Positions 36,386 through 46,332 of a stretch of DNA of 64,000 bases are shown piece by piece. A program made the position numbers and the translations under genes. Location of the stretch: assembly GCF_000154445.1 (NCBI RefSeq), contig NZ_DS499564.1, one strand, 5' to 3'. The notes under the pieces were generated by a model. The model did not search any database and was not told the DNA's origin. It worked only from the letters and a program-made list of their open reading frames with translations. The stretch comes from Intestinibacter bartlettii. Lineage in GTDB: Bacteria > Bacillota > Clostridia > Peptostreptococcales > Peptostreptococcaceae. The first letter of the stretch is position 1, and every line of letters starts with the position of its first letter.

Positions 36386-37441
36386 TTATGGCTCAATTAG
36401 CCCGTATTTTTCTTTTATTCTATCAAGTTTTTCAATCATCGGCTTACTTATAACTGCAAGAAAAAATACAGTCGCTATTGCATGGACAATATTAAATGGA
36501 ATTCCGCTCAGATATATCGGTATAATCCCCTCTAATGTCATATTGCTGTATGGGAAAATTAGCCATGTTGCTGTGTCTAATAAAAATCCGTATATGAAAA
36601 ATGTTGATAGCCCACCGTAAATGCACAGACTAATTTTTCTCTTTTGCAATTTACCTTTTTTAAATAAAATTCCCGCGATAAAACCGATTATGCCGAAGCT
36701 GAACATTTGCCATGGTGTCCAAGGTCCTTGTGCAAAGAAGAAGTTTGATACAAAGCCTGTCATTGCACCGACTAAAAATCCAGCCTCTGCCCCAAAACAG
36801 ACTGCCGATATTATTACTATTGCCACGACTGGTTTAAACTGTGGTAACATAAAAAATGCGGCACGCCCTGCTACTCCTATTGCTGATAGTACTGCTATTA
36901 TTATAAGCTCCCTTGCCTGTGGTTTTCTATCTTCGAATACCATAAAAAACGGCAACATTGTACATGCTATTATCCCAAGGCTTACTATGTAGTACTTTCT
37001 GTCATTTCCCAATGTTATTCCTAAATAAATTATAAGGGGAATTACAACAAGTATCATAAAACATGCCATAAGTGTTCTGTGGCTTAATTTTGTGTCGTTG
37101 TTATTTTTTCGTCTTGCTTTTTGTCGCTCTTTTGTATAATAATATCTGTCTGATCTTCTTTGTTTTTCTTTCTCTTGTTCTGATTTTGTATATACTTTTT
37201 TTCCGTCTACTTCTAAAACAGGTCCATTACTTTTGTATTGATTTTCTTGTTTTGAAAAAATATTTTTAAAAATACCATGTTCTTTCGGTTGTTCTTCCTC
37301 TTCTTTTTTCTCAACCACCTTTATAGAATAATCTTTTATATTATAGGTCTTTTTTCTTTTTTCTTCATTTAACATTATATCATCGTATATATCGTCTATT
37401 AAGCTAGTGTTGCTTGCATTTGTTTCTCGTTGGCCTTGCAT
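36386..37441 (-). CDS. ECF transporter S component with a long cytoplasmic N-terminal extension
   Basis: The first about 120 of 351 residues are hydrophilic and rich in Lys, Glu and Arg. The rest is a polytopic domain with features of ECF S components (AVCFGAEAGFLVGAMTGFVSN and QGPWTPWQMFSFGIIGFIAG), the substrate-binding subunit of a vitamin importer. Its ATPase partner upstream is reduced to a C-terminal piece fused to foreign sequence, and no T component is present in the window, so transport would need subunits made elsewhere. The substrate is unknown; linkage to DUF4430/surface proteins hints at a corrinoid or similar cofactor. The start overlaps the preceding frame by 43 nt and its ribosome site is weak. 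Confidence 0.78.
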   Translation of the reverse strand: MQGQRETNASNTSLIDDIYDDIMLNEEKRKKTYNIKDYSIKVVEKKEEEEQPKEHGIFKNIFSKQENQYKSNGPVLEVDGKKVYTKSEQEKEKQRRSDRYYYTKERQKARRKNNNDTKLSHRTLMACFMILVVIPLIIYLGITLGNDRKYYIVSLGIIACTMLPFFMVFEDRKPQARELIIIAVLSAIGVAGRAAFFMLPQFKPVVAIVIISAVCFGAEAGFLVGAMTGFVSNFFFAQGPWTPWQMFSFGIIGFIAGILFKKGKLQKRKISLCIYGGLSTFFIYGFLLDTATWLIFPYSNMTLEGIIPIYLSGIPFNIVHAIATVFFLAVISKPMIEKLDRIKEKYGLIEP

Positions 37442-37836
37442 AATCTTATCACATCCTCACATGTTATGGCATTTTCAAATACTTGTCGTGTCATTCTATT
37501 TGCTACAGTTGTGTAAAAATTGTTACCGCTGAAGAATTTATTTGGCGTATTTGTAGTAACTATGTTTCCATCGAAGAATAAAGCACATTTGTGTGCAAAA
37601 CTTGCGCAAAATTCTATATCGTGTGAAACCATAATTATCGTTACTTCCCTTTTTAAAAGTTGTTCTAATATTTCAGCGAATTTAATCTTAAATCCTGCAT
37701 CAAGCCCTTTTGTCGGCTCATCTAGGATTAATAATTGTGGTTCTAATAATAATTTTCGATATATATTCATAAGAAGATTTTCAATACCGCCCATATCCAT
37801 TACAACATTTTCATACAAAACTCTAATTGGTTCCAT
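37399..37836 (-). pseudogene. Chimera: start of a glycosyltransferase fused to the C-terminal part of an ECF ATPase
   Basis: Residues 1-27 (MEPIRVLYENVVMDMGGIEN, then LLMNIYR) are the start of a GT4-type glycosyltransferase (GG-x-E-x(3)-MN-x-YR). From KLLLEPQLLILDEPTKGLD onward the sequence is an EcfA/ABC ATPase: Walker B LLILDEP, then the H-loop VSHDIEF, and a normal ECF-type C terminus. Walker A and the signature are missing, so no ATPase activity is possible. The junction is at about 37750-37760. The frame overlaps the end of the preceding glycosyltransferase piece by 14 nt, as two genes in a polysaccharide operon would. Confidence 0.85.
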
Positions 37837-38826
37837 ATTCTTTACCTAAAAGATTCAAATAATAATTTTGGAGCTTTCTAGCTTCTTTTTTTATATCAAA
37901 TCCCCTTTCTGCAATTAATGATGACTTATCTTTTCTTTGAGTTTCTTTAAATTGTAATGCTTGTTCTGCCCAATATTTTGCACCTTTATCTAAATCAATA
38001 TAAATAGTATCTTCAATTAACTTAGCTTCCTCTGTAACATTAGTTGAAAAAATACAACTTAAACCTGAAGTTTGAGCTTCTACTCCGACAACAGGTAACC
38101 CCTCATAAAATGATGGTAATAAAAAAATATCCATGGCTTGCATATATTCATTTATATTTTGCTTTATCCCCATAAATTTTACATTACTTTCTAATTTTAA
38201 GTTTTTAACCCTTATTTCAATATTTTGTCTCAGTGGGCCATCTCCGAATAAAAGTAATTCTGTATTTTTGTCCATTTTATGTATTTCATAAAAAATATCT
38301 ATTAAAAACTCATGATTTTTCTGGTTTACAAATCTACCTACATGTCCAACTACAAATTTACCTTCTAAAGTTTCTTTTTTTCTAATAGATTTTCTAATTT
38401 CTTTATTATAAGAAAATTTAGATGTATCAATTGCATTGTTTAATATTATAATTTTTCCCGAATCCATAAATTTTTTCCCAAATAACCATCTTCCAGCAAA
38501 ATTAGAACAAGCAAAAAAACAATTTGGAAACACCTTTGAAAAAGGTCTTAAAATATATTTAATTATATTTCTTTTAAATTCATTATTTCCCGAACTACTA
38601 TGACTGTGCGCAATTCTTATTTTTACTTTAGCTATTTGTGCAGCACATAAAGGAAAGATACTAAGTGAATTTATATGAGAATGAACTATACTGTATTTAT
38701 TAGTTTTAAATAGTTTTATAAGAGTCTTCATATATGAAAACAAATGTTGATATGGCGGAATTATATATATTCTTCCTCCAAATTCTTCTATTAATTCTTG
38801 TGGAATATACGTTGAATCTTCATCTA
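37823..38826 (-). pseudogene. Glycosyltransferase family 4 fragment lacking its N terminus
   Basis: About 334 residues run from STYIPQELIEEFGGRIYIIP to GKEYGTN. They show the capsule/EPS glycosyltransferase features VHSHINSLSIFPL, IRIAHSHSSS, FVVGHVGRFVNQKNHEFLID and the EGLPVVGVEAQ (E-x7-E) nucleotide-sugar motif. Roughly the first 50 residues are absent; instead the frame continues directly from a surface protein at the Val-Asp-Glu-Asp codons (38813-38827). It has no start of its own and can only be made as a fusion. Confidence 0.85.
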
Positions 38827-41325
38827 CAGCCCAGTCTAAATCGAATCCATCTCCATATTTATTGTAATTTCCTGTATATGGATTTCCAACTGGTACAGTT
38901 AATAAATCTACATTTTCACCTGTTCCAGCTACTGTTGATGAATTTGTATGTACATCTACATATCCGAAATCAGGATATGCTGCAGCACTACTTCCATATG
39001 GGTCTTTGCTATCATTTACTAATAGTGTTCCTTTTACAGTTACTTGTTTGTCTGCATCTGCGTCAAATTTATGTAATGGATAATTTTCTTTTAATGCATA
39101 TTTGTACATAGCTGTCATATCGTCGCTCTTTCCTAAGCTATCTTTATATGAACAAGCTGTTCCATTTCCATTTCTTATATAAGTTAATTCATATCCCCAA
39201 ATAGCTTTATCATCATAATGTTCAGATCCTGCTAGAGTATACCAATTCACTCTATCTTTTGAAACTATAACATTACCTGGTTCAGAGAATGATTGACCTC
39301 CGTTAGAATTACCGAATATAGTGAAATCTATACCATAAGGATTAGTTGGGTCATTTTTTATACCATTTTCATAGTAATAAGTTATAGAACCACCAAAGTT
39401 ACCTAAAGATATTGGAGTATACCAGTTTCCAGAACCTATTAATGATTTTTCTGGATATAATCCATAGTTACCCATATTGCTGTATTGACTTCCTGGGCAG
39501 AAATAGTCTACAACTTTATCAGGCATTCCTACTAATTTTCCTCTTTTATAAATAGTAAAGGTATATGTAGTTATCATTTCAGAGCCATCTTCTAAAACTT
39601 TATATAAAACTATTCTTTGAGTAAGACTACTTGTTATTTTTGATGTATCGATAGTTAATTTATAGTTTCCATCTTCTTCTGCATTAAGTAAGTTTGCATC
39701 TGATTTTGAATCTTTATAAACTGTTGCCCCGTTTGTAACTTTAAAATTTATATCTAATGAATTACAATCTTTTGGAATTAAAATTGCAGCAGTTACAATA
39801 TCTTTATTAAATTCTGGTGTACACCATTGTCCAGATGAAATATCTGCAGATGTTATTTGTAATTCACTCTTATCAACACTCAATCTTTCAACTGTTATAG
39901 TGTAAGTGTTTTCTGCTTCGAATGGATCTTCTTTTCCAGCTTCTTTATTAGCATAATATTTTGAATTTGAGCAAATTTGTATTTTTATTTTGACACTGTT
40001 TTTGTCACCAAATTTTATATTTTTGATAGGTTTACCTTTTTCAACATTAACAGACTCTCCATCATCTATACTAGCTCTAACTATTGACCATGAGTCTTTT
40101 GGTGAAATATTAAGATCAAATGAGTTTATATCTTTATATAAAAATGCTTTATAATCGCTAATAGTTGGACTTATACCAGCAACCTTTGTTAGTTCTCCAT
40201 TTTCTAATCTGAAAAATGTTCCTTCACTTCTTCCTTTATATGTAGGATTAGATATAAGCGCTCTCTCACTTGGAACGATAGTTGCACCACCTACTGATAA
40301 TGTTGCTGTTGTACTTCTTGTACGAGTTATATCAAATTTATAATCTGTATAATTTTTTTCATTAGTTAAATCAGATATACGGATTACTACTTTGTTTGCC
40401 CCTGGTTCAAGCGCAACTGCTTGACTTGTTTTTGATTTTTCTACAGTTTTAACAAGTTTATCATTATTGAATATTTCTACTTTATATTTAGTATCATCAA
40501 ATGTAGGTCTAAAATTTGCATTGAATGTACCATTATTAGCAGATTTTGTTGTCAAAGTATAATCAAATTTTGAAGATTCAAATTCTGATGTTGTACTTTT
40601 CCATTCATTAAAACTAGAATAGTTTGTTAGCTCTAAATTATCTAAATAAGGAGCATCTTCAGCTCTTTATCTTTATTTTCCTTATTTGTACCGATAACCT
40701 TTGTAACCCCTGGTTTAGCAGCCGTTACGAAACAAACAGTACCATTACTTTTTACAGTTGCTACATCAGTATTTTCACTTGTCCATTCTATAACACCATA
40801 AGTTTCATACTGATCTGGTTTTACTTTGAAATATTTATCATTTTCTTTTAATAATGTACCGTCTTCTGGCAATGTAAATTCGATACTGTCACTTGTTGAT
40901 AAAGACATCTCAGGTAAAATATATAGAGAATATTTAGCCTGTACAGATTCATTTTCTTTTGATGTTGCCGTAAAAGTTGGATAAGTTGCTGTTGTTTCCT
41001 TATAATCTACTTTTACAATACCATTTTCATCAATTGTTATTCCTTTTGACTCTTGATTACTAGACCATGTCACTTCATCTGAAGCAGTTCCTGGAGTCTG
41101 TTTTACACTTAATTTAAAACTATTTTCTTTATTGCTTCCAATTACAAAATAATTTGTTCCATTTGATGATTTTTTTACATCATCAGATGCTGTTATCTCT
41201 AGTTTTGTAATACCACCAGAGGTCTCTCCTTCAGCAAAAACATTCACCGGCATCATTGCTAAAATTAAGCACATAGCCAAAAATGAAGTTCCTAGTTTTT
41301 TTGTTACTTTGACCAAACCTTGCAT
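38827..41325 (-). pseudogene. Big/cadherin-like secreted surface protein, frameshifted and truncated
   Basis: The first part (40642-41325) has a signal peptide (LAMMPVNVFAEG) and bacterial Ig-like sequence (GVIEWTSENTDVATVKSNGT), then runs to a stop. In the next frame, from about 40660, the protein resumes without a gap (AEDAPYLDNLELTNYSSFNE) into a cadherin-like beta-sandwich, so a single-base shift at about 40650-40670 broke one gene. The frame then carries conserved FGNSNGGQSFSEPGNVIVSKD and YDDKAIWGYELTYIRN blocks, typical of large clostridial surface proteins next to ECF genes, until it fuses to a glycosyltransferase near 38827. It is probably non-functional. Confidence 0.85.
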
Positions 41326-41429
41326 TTTTTCTCCCCCTTTTTAAATTTTCGACAGTATATAATAACATTTCTAACCATCTTATTAGTAATTGTAATTTTT
41401 TTCGCTAATATTTTCAGTATGATTTTTTT

Positions 41430-41470
41430 ATACTACTAGTTCTACTACTTTTCCAAAAAAGTAGTACTAC
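41430..41470. promoter_or_regulatory. AGTAGTA repeats upstream of the Big-domain gene
   Basis: Three or four GTAGTA/TACTAC units lie about 105-145 nt before the start, resembling those at 31662-31697. Confidence 0.4.
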
Positions 41471-41482
41471 ATATGTGTACAT

Positions 41483-41517
41483 AAAAAAAACTGGATTTTA
41501 AAAATCCAGTTTTTTAT
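41483..41517. terminator. ftsH terminator
   Basis: The arms AAACTGGATTTT and AAATCCAGTTT have A and T runs. It lies just past the ftsH stop on the minus strand. Confidence 0.9.
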
Positions 41518-41524
41518 TCAAATA

Positions 41525-43534
41525 CTATTGATTATTTTTGTCTAAATCTACCTTATTATCTATTTCTACATCTATTTTCTTTTCAAGAGTTAAACCTTCA
41601 TCAATTGTTTGGAATTCACTACCTTCAATAACTACTTCTTTTTCAGATATAGTACTATCAGTGCTTTCATCTATATTCTCAGCAGATTTTTCTCCATTTA
41701 ATATTTCCATAAATTCCTCACCTGTTATTGTTTCTTTTTCAAGTAAGAATTTAGATAATTCGTGTAGTTTTTCTTCATTTTCTTTAAGTATATTCATCGC
41801 TTTTTTGTGAGCTGATTTTATTATACTTAAAACTTCTTGGTCTATTTTTGTTGAAGTTTCTGGTGAACAAGTAAGCGATGCATCTCCACCTAGATATTGA
41901 TTTGTCACTGTTTCAAGGGCCATCATATCGAAGTCGTCACTCATACCATATCTTGTTACCATTGCTCTTGCCATCTTAGTAGCTTGTTCAATATCGTTTG
42001 ATGCTCCTGTTGTGAATGAGCCGAAGATTAATTCCTCTGCTGCACGTCCTCCAGTGAAAGTAGCTATCTTGTTGAAAGCTTCTTGTTTTGTCATTAAGAC
42101 TTTTTCCCCTTCTTCAACTTGCATTGTATATCCAAGTGCTCCAGAAGTACGAGGTATTATTGTTATTTTGTGTACTGGTGCAGATTCTGTTTGTTTTGCT
42201 GCAACAAGCGCATGTCCAATTTCGTGGTAAGCAATTATTGATTTTTCTCTTTGAGATATAACTGCTCCTTTTCTTTGGTAACCAGCTATTACAACTTCTA
42301 CACTTTCTTCTAAGTCTTCTTGTAAAACTTGATGTCTTCCCATTTTAACTGCTCTTAATGCACCTTCATTTATTATATTTGCAAGTTCAGCACCACTAGC
42401 ACCTGCTGTTGCTCTAGCAATCGCATTGTAGTCGATATCTTTTGCCATATGAACACCTTGTGCATGTACTTTAAGTATCGCTTCACGACCTGCTAAGTCA
42501 GGAAGTTCTACTGGTATACGTCTGTCAAAACGTCCTGGTCTAAGTAATGCTTTATCTAGTGAATCTGGTCTATTTGTTGCTGCTAATATAACAACACCCT
42601 TTTTACCATCGAAACCATCCATTTCAGTAAGAAGTTGGTTAAGAGTTTGTTCTCTTTCGTCATTTCCCCCTGGCATACCGCTATCACGTTTTTTACCTAT
42701 TGTATCTATTTCATCTATAAATACTATACAAGGTGCTTTTTCGTTAGCTTGTTTAAATAAGTCCCTAACTTTTGCAGCCCCCATACCTACAAACATTTCA
42801 ACGAATTCAGATCCTGAAATTGAGAAGAATGGAACTTTTGCTTCCCCTGCTACTGCTTTTGCAAGTAATGTTTTACCTGTTCCTGGAGGTCCTACAAGTA
42901 ATGCACCTTTTGGCATTGTAGCACCTATTTCTTCATATTTTTTAGGATTGTGAAGGAAATCTACTATTTCAGTAAGAGCTTCTTTCGCCTCATCTTGTCC
43001 AGCTACATCAGCAAAAGTCTTTCCTGTTTGTGCTTCAACATAAACTTTTGCATTACTCTTACCAAATTGCATTGCATTTGAGCTTCCACCAAGTCTTTTC
43101 GCCATTGATTTCATAAGCCAATTTCCTATAAAGAGGAAAATTGCAAGCGGTAATATCCAACTCACTATAAAGTTAACTATCCATGAGTTTTCGTCCGTAA
43201 TTTGTTTTGTAAATTTAACATTATTATCTTGTAAAGTCTTTACTAAGTTTGGATTTTCAACATATCCAGTATAGTATGTCTTTTTATTTTGTTTTTGATT
43301 ATCCCCATTCTTTTTCAAAGTATAAACTATTTGAGTATCACTCATTTCTACTTCATCTACTTTTCCAGACTCGACTTGAGTTAGGAATGTACTGTAATCC
43401 ACTTCTTCATATGTACGTGAATTTATGCTTGGTAAAAATAAACTATTTAACATTACTACAAGCACTAGTATTAAAAAGAAGTTAAAATAATTAAAATGTT
43501 TTGGTTTGTTTTTCTCTTCTTTCATCTTAAACAC
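41525..43534 (-). CDS. ftsH: ATP-dependent zinc metalloprotease FtsH
   Basis: This membrane-anchored AAA+ protease degrades misassembled membrane proteins and short-lived regulators. The 669 residues show two N-terminal transmembrane helices (about 18-36 and 125-142), Walker A GPPGTGKT, Walker B CIVFIDEID, the second region of homology NRPDSLDKALLRPGRFDRR, and the zinc motif HEIGH. The C terminus ends in an acidic low-complexity tail of about 60 residues. It is monocistronic with its own terminator. In many Firmicutes ftsH lies near hpt/tilS; here those neighbours are absent. Confidence 0.97.
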   Translation of the reverse strand: MFKMKEEKNKPKHFNYFNFFLILVLVVMLNSLFLPSINSRTYEEVDYSTFLTQVESGKVDEVEMSDTQIVYTLKKNGDNQKQNKKTYYTGYVENPNLVKTLQDNNVKFTKQITDENSWIVNFIVSWILPLAIFLFIGNWLMKSMAKRLGGSSNAMQFGKSNAKVYVEAQTGKTFADVAGQDEAKEALTEIVDFLHNPKKYEEIGATMPKGALLVGPPGTGKTLLAKAVAGEAKVPFFSISGSEFVEMFVGMGAAKVRDLFKQANEKAPCIVFIDEIDTIGKKRDSGMPGGNDEREQTLNQLLTEMDGFDGKKGVVILAATNRPDSLDKALLRPGRFDRRIPVELPDLAGREAILKVHAQGVHMAKDIDYNAIARATAGASGAELANIINEGALRAVKMGRHQVLQEDLEESVEVVIAGYQRKGAVISQREKSIIAYHEIGHALVAAKQTESAPVHKITIIPRTSGALGYTMQVEEGEKVLMTKQEAFNKIATFTGGRAAEELIFGSFTTGASNDIEQATKMARAMVTRYGMSDDFDMMALETVTNQYLGGDASLTCSPETSTKIDQEVLSIIKSAHKKAMNILKENEEKLHELSKFLLEKETITGEEFMEILNGEKSAENIDESTDSTISEKEVVIEGSEFQTIDEGLTLEKKIDVEIDNKVDLDKNNQ

Positions 43535-43814
43535 CTTTCTTCATTGTATATAAATATATATTTTGAGCAATCTTTTCTCTTCTTTCCTATAAGACTCATT
43601 ATATATTATTATTAATAAAAAAACATTATATATTACATAATATTTTTTTATCTACACTATAATCTATTTAGTAAAAATATACATTTAACATATTAATTGA
43701 ATATGTATTTTTTATTAATATTTTTTTAGTAAAATATTATAATTGAGTACTTATTTATAAAAAACAATATTATACTTTTAATAGATATCAATAGTTTGTG
43801 AGGGGGTGTGTTTT

Positions 43815-44672
43815 TTGTTTATTAGAAAAGAGGAATTTAACGAGGTAAAAATTATTCCTTCTATTTTGGTTTATATACTACTTAGCTTTGGTGTATCTTT
43901 TATATTATTATTCGTAAATAGAGAAGTTTTAAATAATAATGCTAATGCTGTTCAAGTAATTATAGATTTTTCATTTATTTTATTTCTATTTTATAAATTG
44001 GGAGTCAATCTTACAAAAATACAAAATTTAATTAATGATTATCTCAGAAAAATAAATATAAAGGAAATTATAGATGTTGTATTTACACAAATAGTTATAT
44101 CATTTGGAACTACTTTACTTATTTTGGGCATGATATGTCTTATAAATATAGATACTGCAAATTCACTTAATAATGCTGGTGAAGATGTTTTTACAAATAC
44201 TATTGCATCATTTATACTTACTGTCATAAGTGCGCCAATACTTGAAGAGTTGTTTTTTAGGGTTGTTCTTTTTAAAAGAATATCTAAGTTTTTCAATGTA
44301 TATATCGGTATGATACTTTCATCTTTATTATTCGGTGTTTTACATATGGAACTCGCAATCGTAGGTGCTGTGATATTTGGTTTTGCAAATTGTATTTTAT
44401 ATTTAAAATATCGAAATATACTAATACCTATGACTGTGCATTTTCTAAATAATTTTCTTGTAAGTATACATACATTTTTATCGAGTGATTCTGGAGCGAG
44501 TTCAGATGTTGAATTATTATCACAAAGCGATGCATCAGCTTATTTAATATTAGGTGCTATTGTATTTATAATCGGTATGATTTTATTTATACGATTTATT
44601 GTGAAAAACCGCAAGTATATTGAAAGTGATGCGTTTGATAATAAGACTTACAATTTTAATAAGTTATTGTAA
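43815..44672 (+). CDS. CPBP family intramembrane metalloprotease
   Basis: The integral membrane protein has about eight helices and the CPBP motifs EELFFR (motif 1, E-E-x3-R), FGVLHM with the motif 2 His, and HFLNN (motif 3). Relatives process prenylated proteins or bacteriocin-type peptides, or protect against them; the substrate here is unknown. The frame is open from GTG at 43806, but that codon directly abuts GAGGGG, so the TTG at 43815 with 9-nt spacing is the likelier start (285 residues). It ends in a shared terminator. Confidence 0.88.
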   Translation: MFIRKEEFNEVKIIPSILVYILLSFGVSFILLFVNREVLNNNANAVQVIIDFSFILFLFYKLGVNLTKIQNLINDYLRKINIKEIIDVVFTQIVISFGTTLLILGMICLINIDTANSLNNAGEDVFTNTIASFILTVISAPILEELFFRVVLFKRISKFFNVYIGMILSSLLFGVLHMELAIVGAVIFGFANCILYLKYRNILIPMTVHFLNNFLVSIHTFLSSDSGASSDVELLSQSDASAYLILGAIVFIIGMILFIRFIVKNRKYIESDAFDNKTYNFNKLL

Positions 44673-44676
44673 AGTA

Positions 44677-44716
44677 AAAGACCGTCATCCTATTTTCTAG
44701 GTGATGGTCTTTTTAT
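44677..44716. terminator. Bidirectional terminator
   Basis: The arms AAAGACCGTCATC and GTGATGGTCTTT lie between the converging CPBP and deformylase genes. Confidence 0.9.
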
Positions 44717-44717
44717 A

Positions 44718-45131
44718 CTATATTATAATTCCTTCAAAATGATCCATTTCATGTTGGATAATTTGTGCTACAAACCCAGTAAATACTTGTGTTTTTTCTT
44801 TAAAATTAGCATCTAAAAATTTAACTTCTATAGTCTCATATCTAGTTGTTTGTCTAAACCCTTCTAAAGATAAACAGCTTTCTTCTGTTAAATATGGTTT
44901 TTCTTTTTTTAGAATAACTGGATTTATCATAGGAACTATCATGCCTGCACCTACTGTGAAAACTAAAATTCTCTTTTTAAATCCTATCATATTTGCTGCA
45001 AGACCTACACATCCATCTAAGTTTGCTTTTAATGTATCGACTAAGTCAGTTACAATTGACTTATCCTGTATTGTTGCAGGCTCTGATTTTTGTTCTAAAA
45101 ATAATACATCTTTTACGATTTGTCTTATCAT
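44718..45131 (-). CDS. Peptide deformylase-like protein with altered motif 1
   Basis: The small protein (137 residues) has the deformylase fold markers: motif 2 as ESCLSLEG, with the metal-binding Cys, and motif 3 HEMDHFEG with the HExxH zinc/iron site. Motif 1, normally GxGxAAxQ, reads CVGLAANMIG, so the conserved Gln is replaced by Met. This places it with the divergent short deformylases of clostridia and lactobacilli. Removal of the formyl group from nascent proteins is likely but not certain. AAAGGTG favours the ATG at 45129-45131. Confidence 0.82.
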   Translation of the reverse strand: MIRQIVKDVLFLEQKSEPATIQDKSIVTDLVDTLKANLDGCVGLAANMIGFKKRILVFTVGAGMIVPMINPVILKKEKPYLTEESCLSLEGFRQTTRYETIEVKFLDANFKEKTQVFTGFVAQIIQHEMDHFEGIII

Positions 45132-45193
45132 TGCTCTCACCTTTCATCATAATTTATGATTATCATATTTTTACTATTATACTATATTTTAAT

Positions 45194-46177
45194 TTATTTT
45201 CTCTCCTCAGGATAAACAAGTCCCCATTCTTTTCTTATCCCAGTCATTATCTCCATAACATCCTTTGTATAATCAAGGCGCGCTACTTCTCTATCACCCA
45301 TTACTGCTTTTTCCATGTCTTGCATTTCGTAAAACAGTGCATCTTCGTGTTTGCCGACTTCGATTTCTTCCCTTTCGCCTGTTTCTGTATAAGTTATGAC
45401 TGCTTTTTGTGCCCTTGGGTATTCCATAATTTCGATATAACCTTTGTCGCAAGATATCATCCCTCGTTTTGGTTGTTTTGAATGAAGTGTAAGTGATATT
45501 GTCGCCATCTCTTGCTCATCGTTCATTAGAAGTATTCCTGCTTGTTCATCCACTCCTGTTGGTGCGTATTTTACTTGGCTTAGCACTTGATTTGGTTTTG
45601 ATGACATAAACCATCTCACAAATGAAATAGCATAAACCCCTATATCAAGAAGTGCTCCTCCTGCAAGATTCATATTGAAGAATCTATTTTTCATATTATA
45701 CTCTTTATAACTTCCGAAGTTCATCTGAATCATTCTGACTTCACCTAAGTCGCCACGCTCTACGATTTCTTTTAACTTTTTATATAAAGGCATGTGGTAA
45801 ATTGTCATCGCCTCTGCTAATACGACGTTATTTTTCTCTGCAAGTTCAATCGCTTTATTTAACTCATCGCTATTTAATGTGATTGATTTTTCGCAAAGTA
45901 TATGTTTACCATTAGATATCGCCTCAAGCATAAAGTCTATATGTGTGTTGTGTGGTGTTGTTATATAGATTATGTCCACATTTTCATCAGAAAACATCTC
46001 ATGAAAATCGTCGTATACCTTTTGCACTCCGTATTTTTCTGCAAAATCAACTGCTTTGCTGTGTGTTCTATTCCCCACTGCATATATTGATTTGCCTGCT
46101 TTTTTTAAAGCATTTGCCATTTCATTTGCAACTACTCCTGTTCCTAATATTGCCCAGTTAAATTCCTTTTTGTTCAT
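45194..46177 (-). CDS. Gfo/Idh/MocA family oxidoreductase
   Basis: The NAD(P)-dependent sugar or cyclitol dehydrogenase-like enzyme has 327 residues. The Rossmann motif AILGTGVVANEMANAL is followed by AVGNRTHSKAVDFAEKYGV, and the catalytic-domain marker EKSITL stands where many members have EKP. The frame is open from 46195; GGAGGATAAT precedes the ATG at 46175-46177. It diverges from the marR gene at 46333, with the 50-bp palindrome in between. The substrate is unknown. Confidence 0.9.
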   Translation of the reverse strand: MNKKEFNWAILGTGVVANEMANALKKAGKSIYAVGNRTHSKAVDFAEKYGVQKVYDDFHEMFSDENVDIIYITTPHNTHIDFMLEAISNGKHILCEKSITLNSDELNKAIELAEKNNVVLAEAMTIYHMPLYKKLKEIVERGDLGEVRMIQMNFGSYKEYNMKNRFFNMNLAGGALLDIGVYAISFVRWFMSSKPNQVLSQVKYAPTGVDEQAGILLMNDEQEMATISLTLHSKQPKRGMISCDKGYIEIMEYPRAQKAVITYTETGEREEIEVGKHEDALFYEMQDMEKAVMGDREVARLDYTKDVMEIMTGIRKEWGLVYPEERK

Positions 46178-46269
46178 ATTATCCTCCAATATCATTTATC
46201 ATTATCTATGTGTAAGTTTATCACGATATATTTATTTTACCAATATTTTATTGTTATTTATATTATTTA

Positions 46270-46298
46270 TTGACATTTCGAAATTATCCTCCTAAATA
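46270..46298 (+). promoter_or_regulatory. Promoter of the marR-MATE operon
   Basis: TTGACA (46270-46275), 17 nt, TAAATA (46293-46298). The -10 lies inside the 50-bp palindrome, so a protein bound there would block RNA polymerase. The -10 match is weak. Confidence 0.45.
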
Positions 46299-46332
46299 TT
46301 GTTTTGTACAAAACAATATTTAGGAGGATAAT
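46283..46332. promoter_or_regulatory. 50-bp perfect palindrome covering the marR ribosome site
   Basis: Bases 46283-46307 are the exact reverse complement of 46308-46332, centred on TTTTGTACAAAA. The right arm contains AGGAGG and ends at the base before the ATG at 46333. It can act as a DNA operator, and as an RNA hairpin that hides the ribosome site. Confidence 0.92.
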
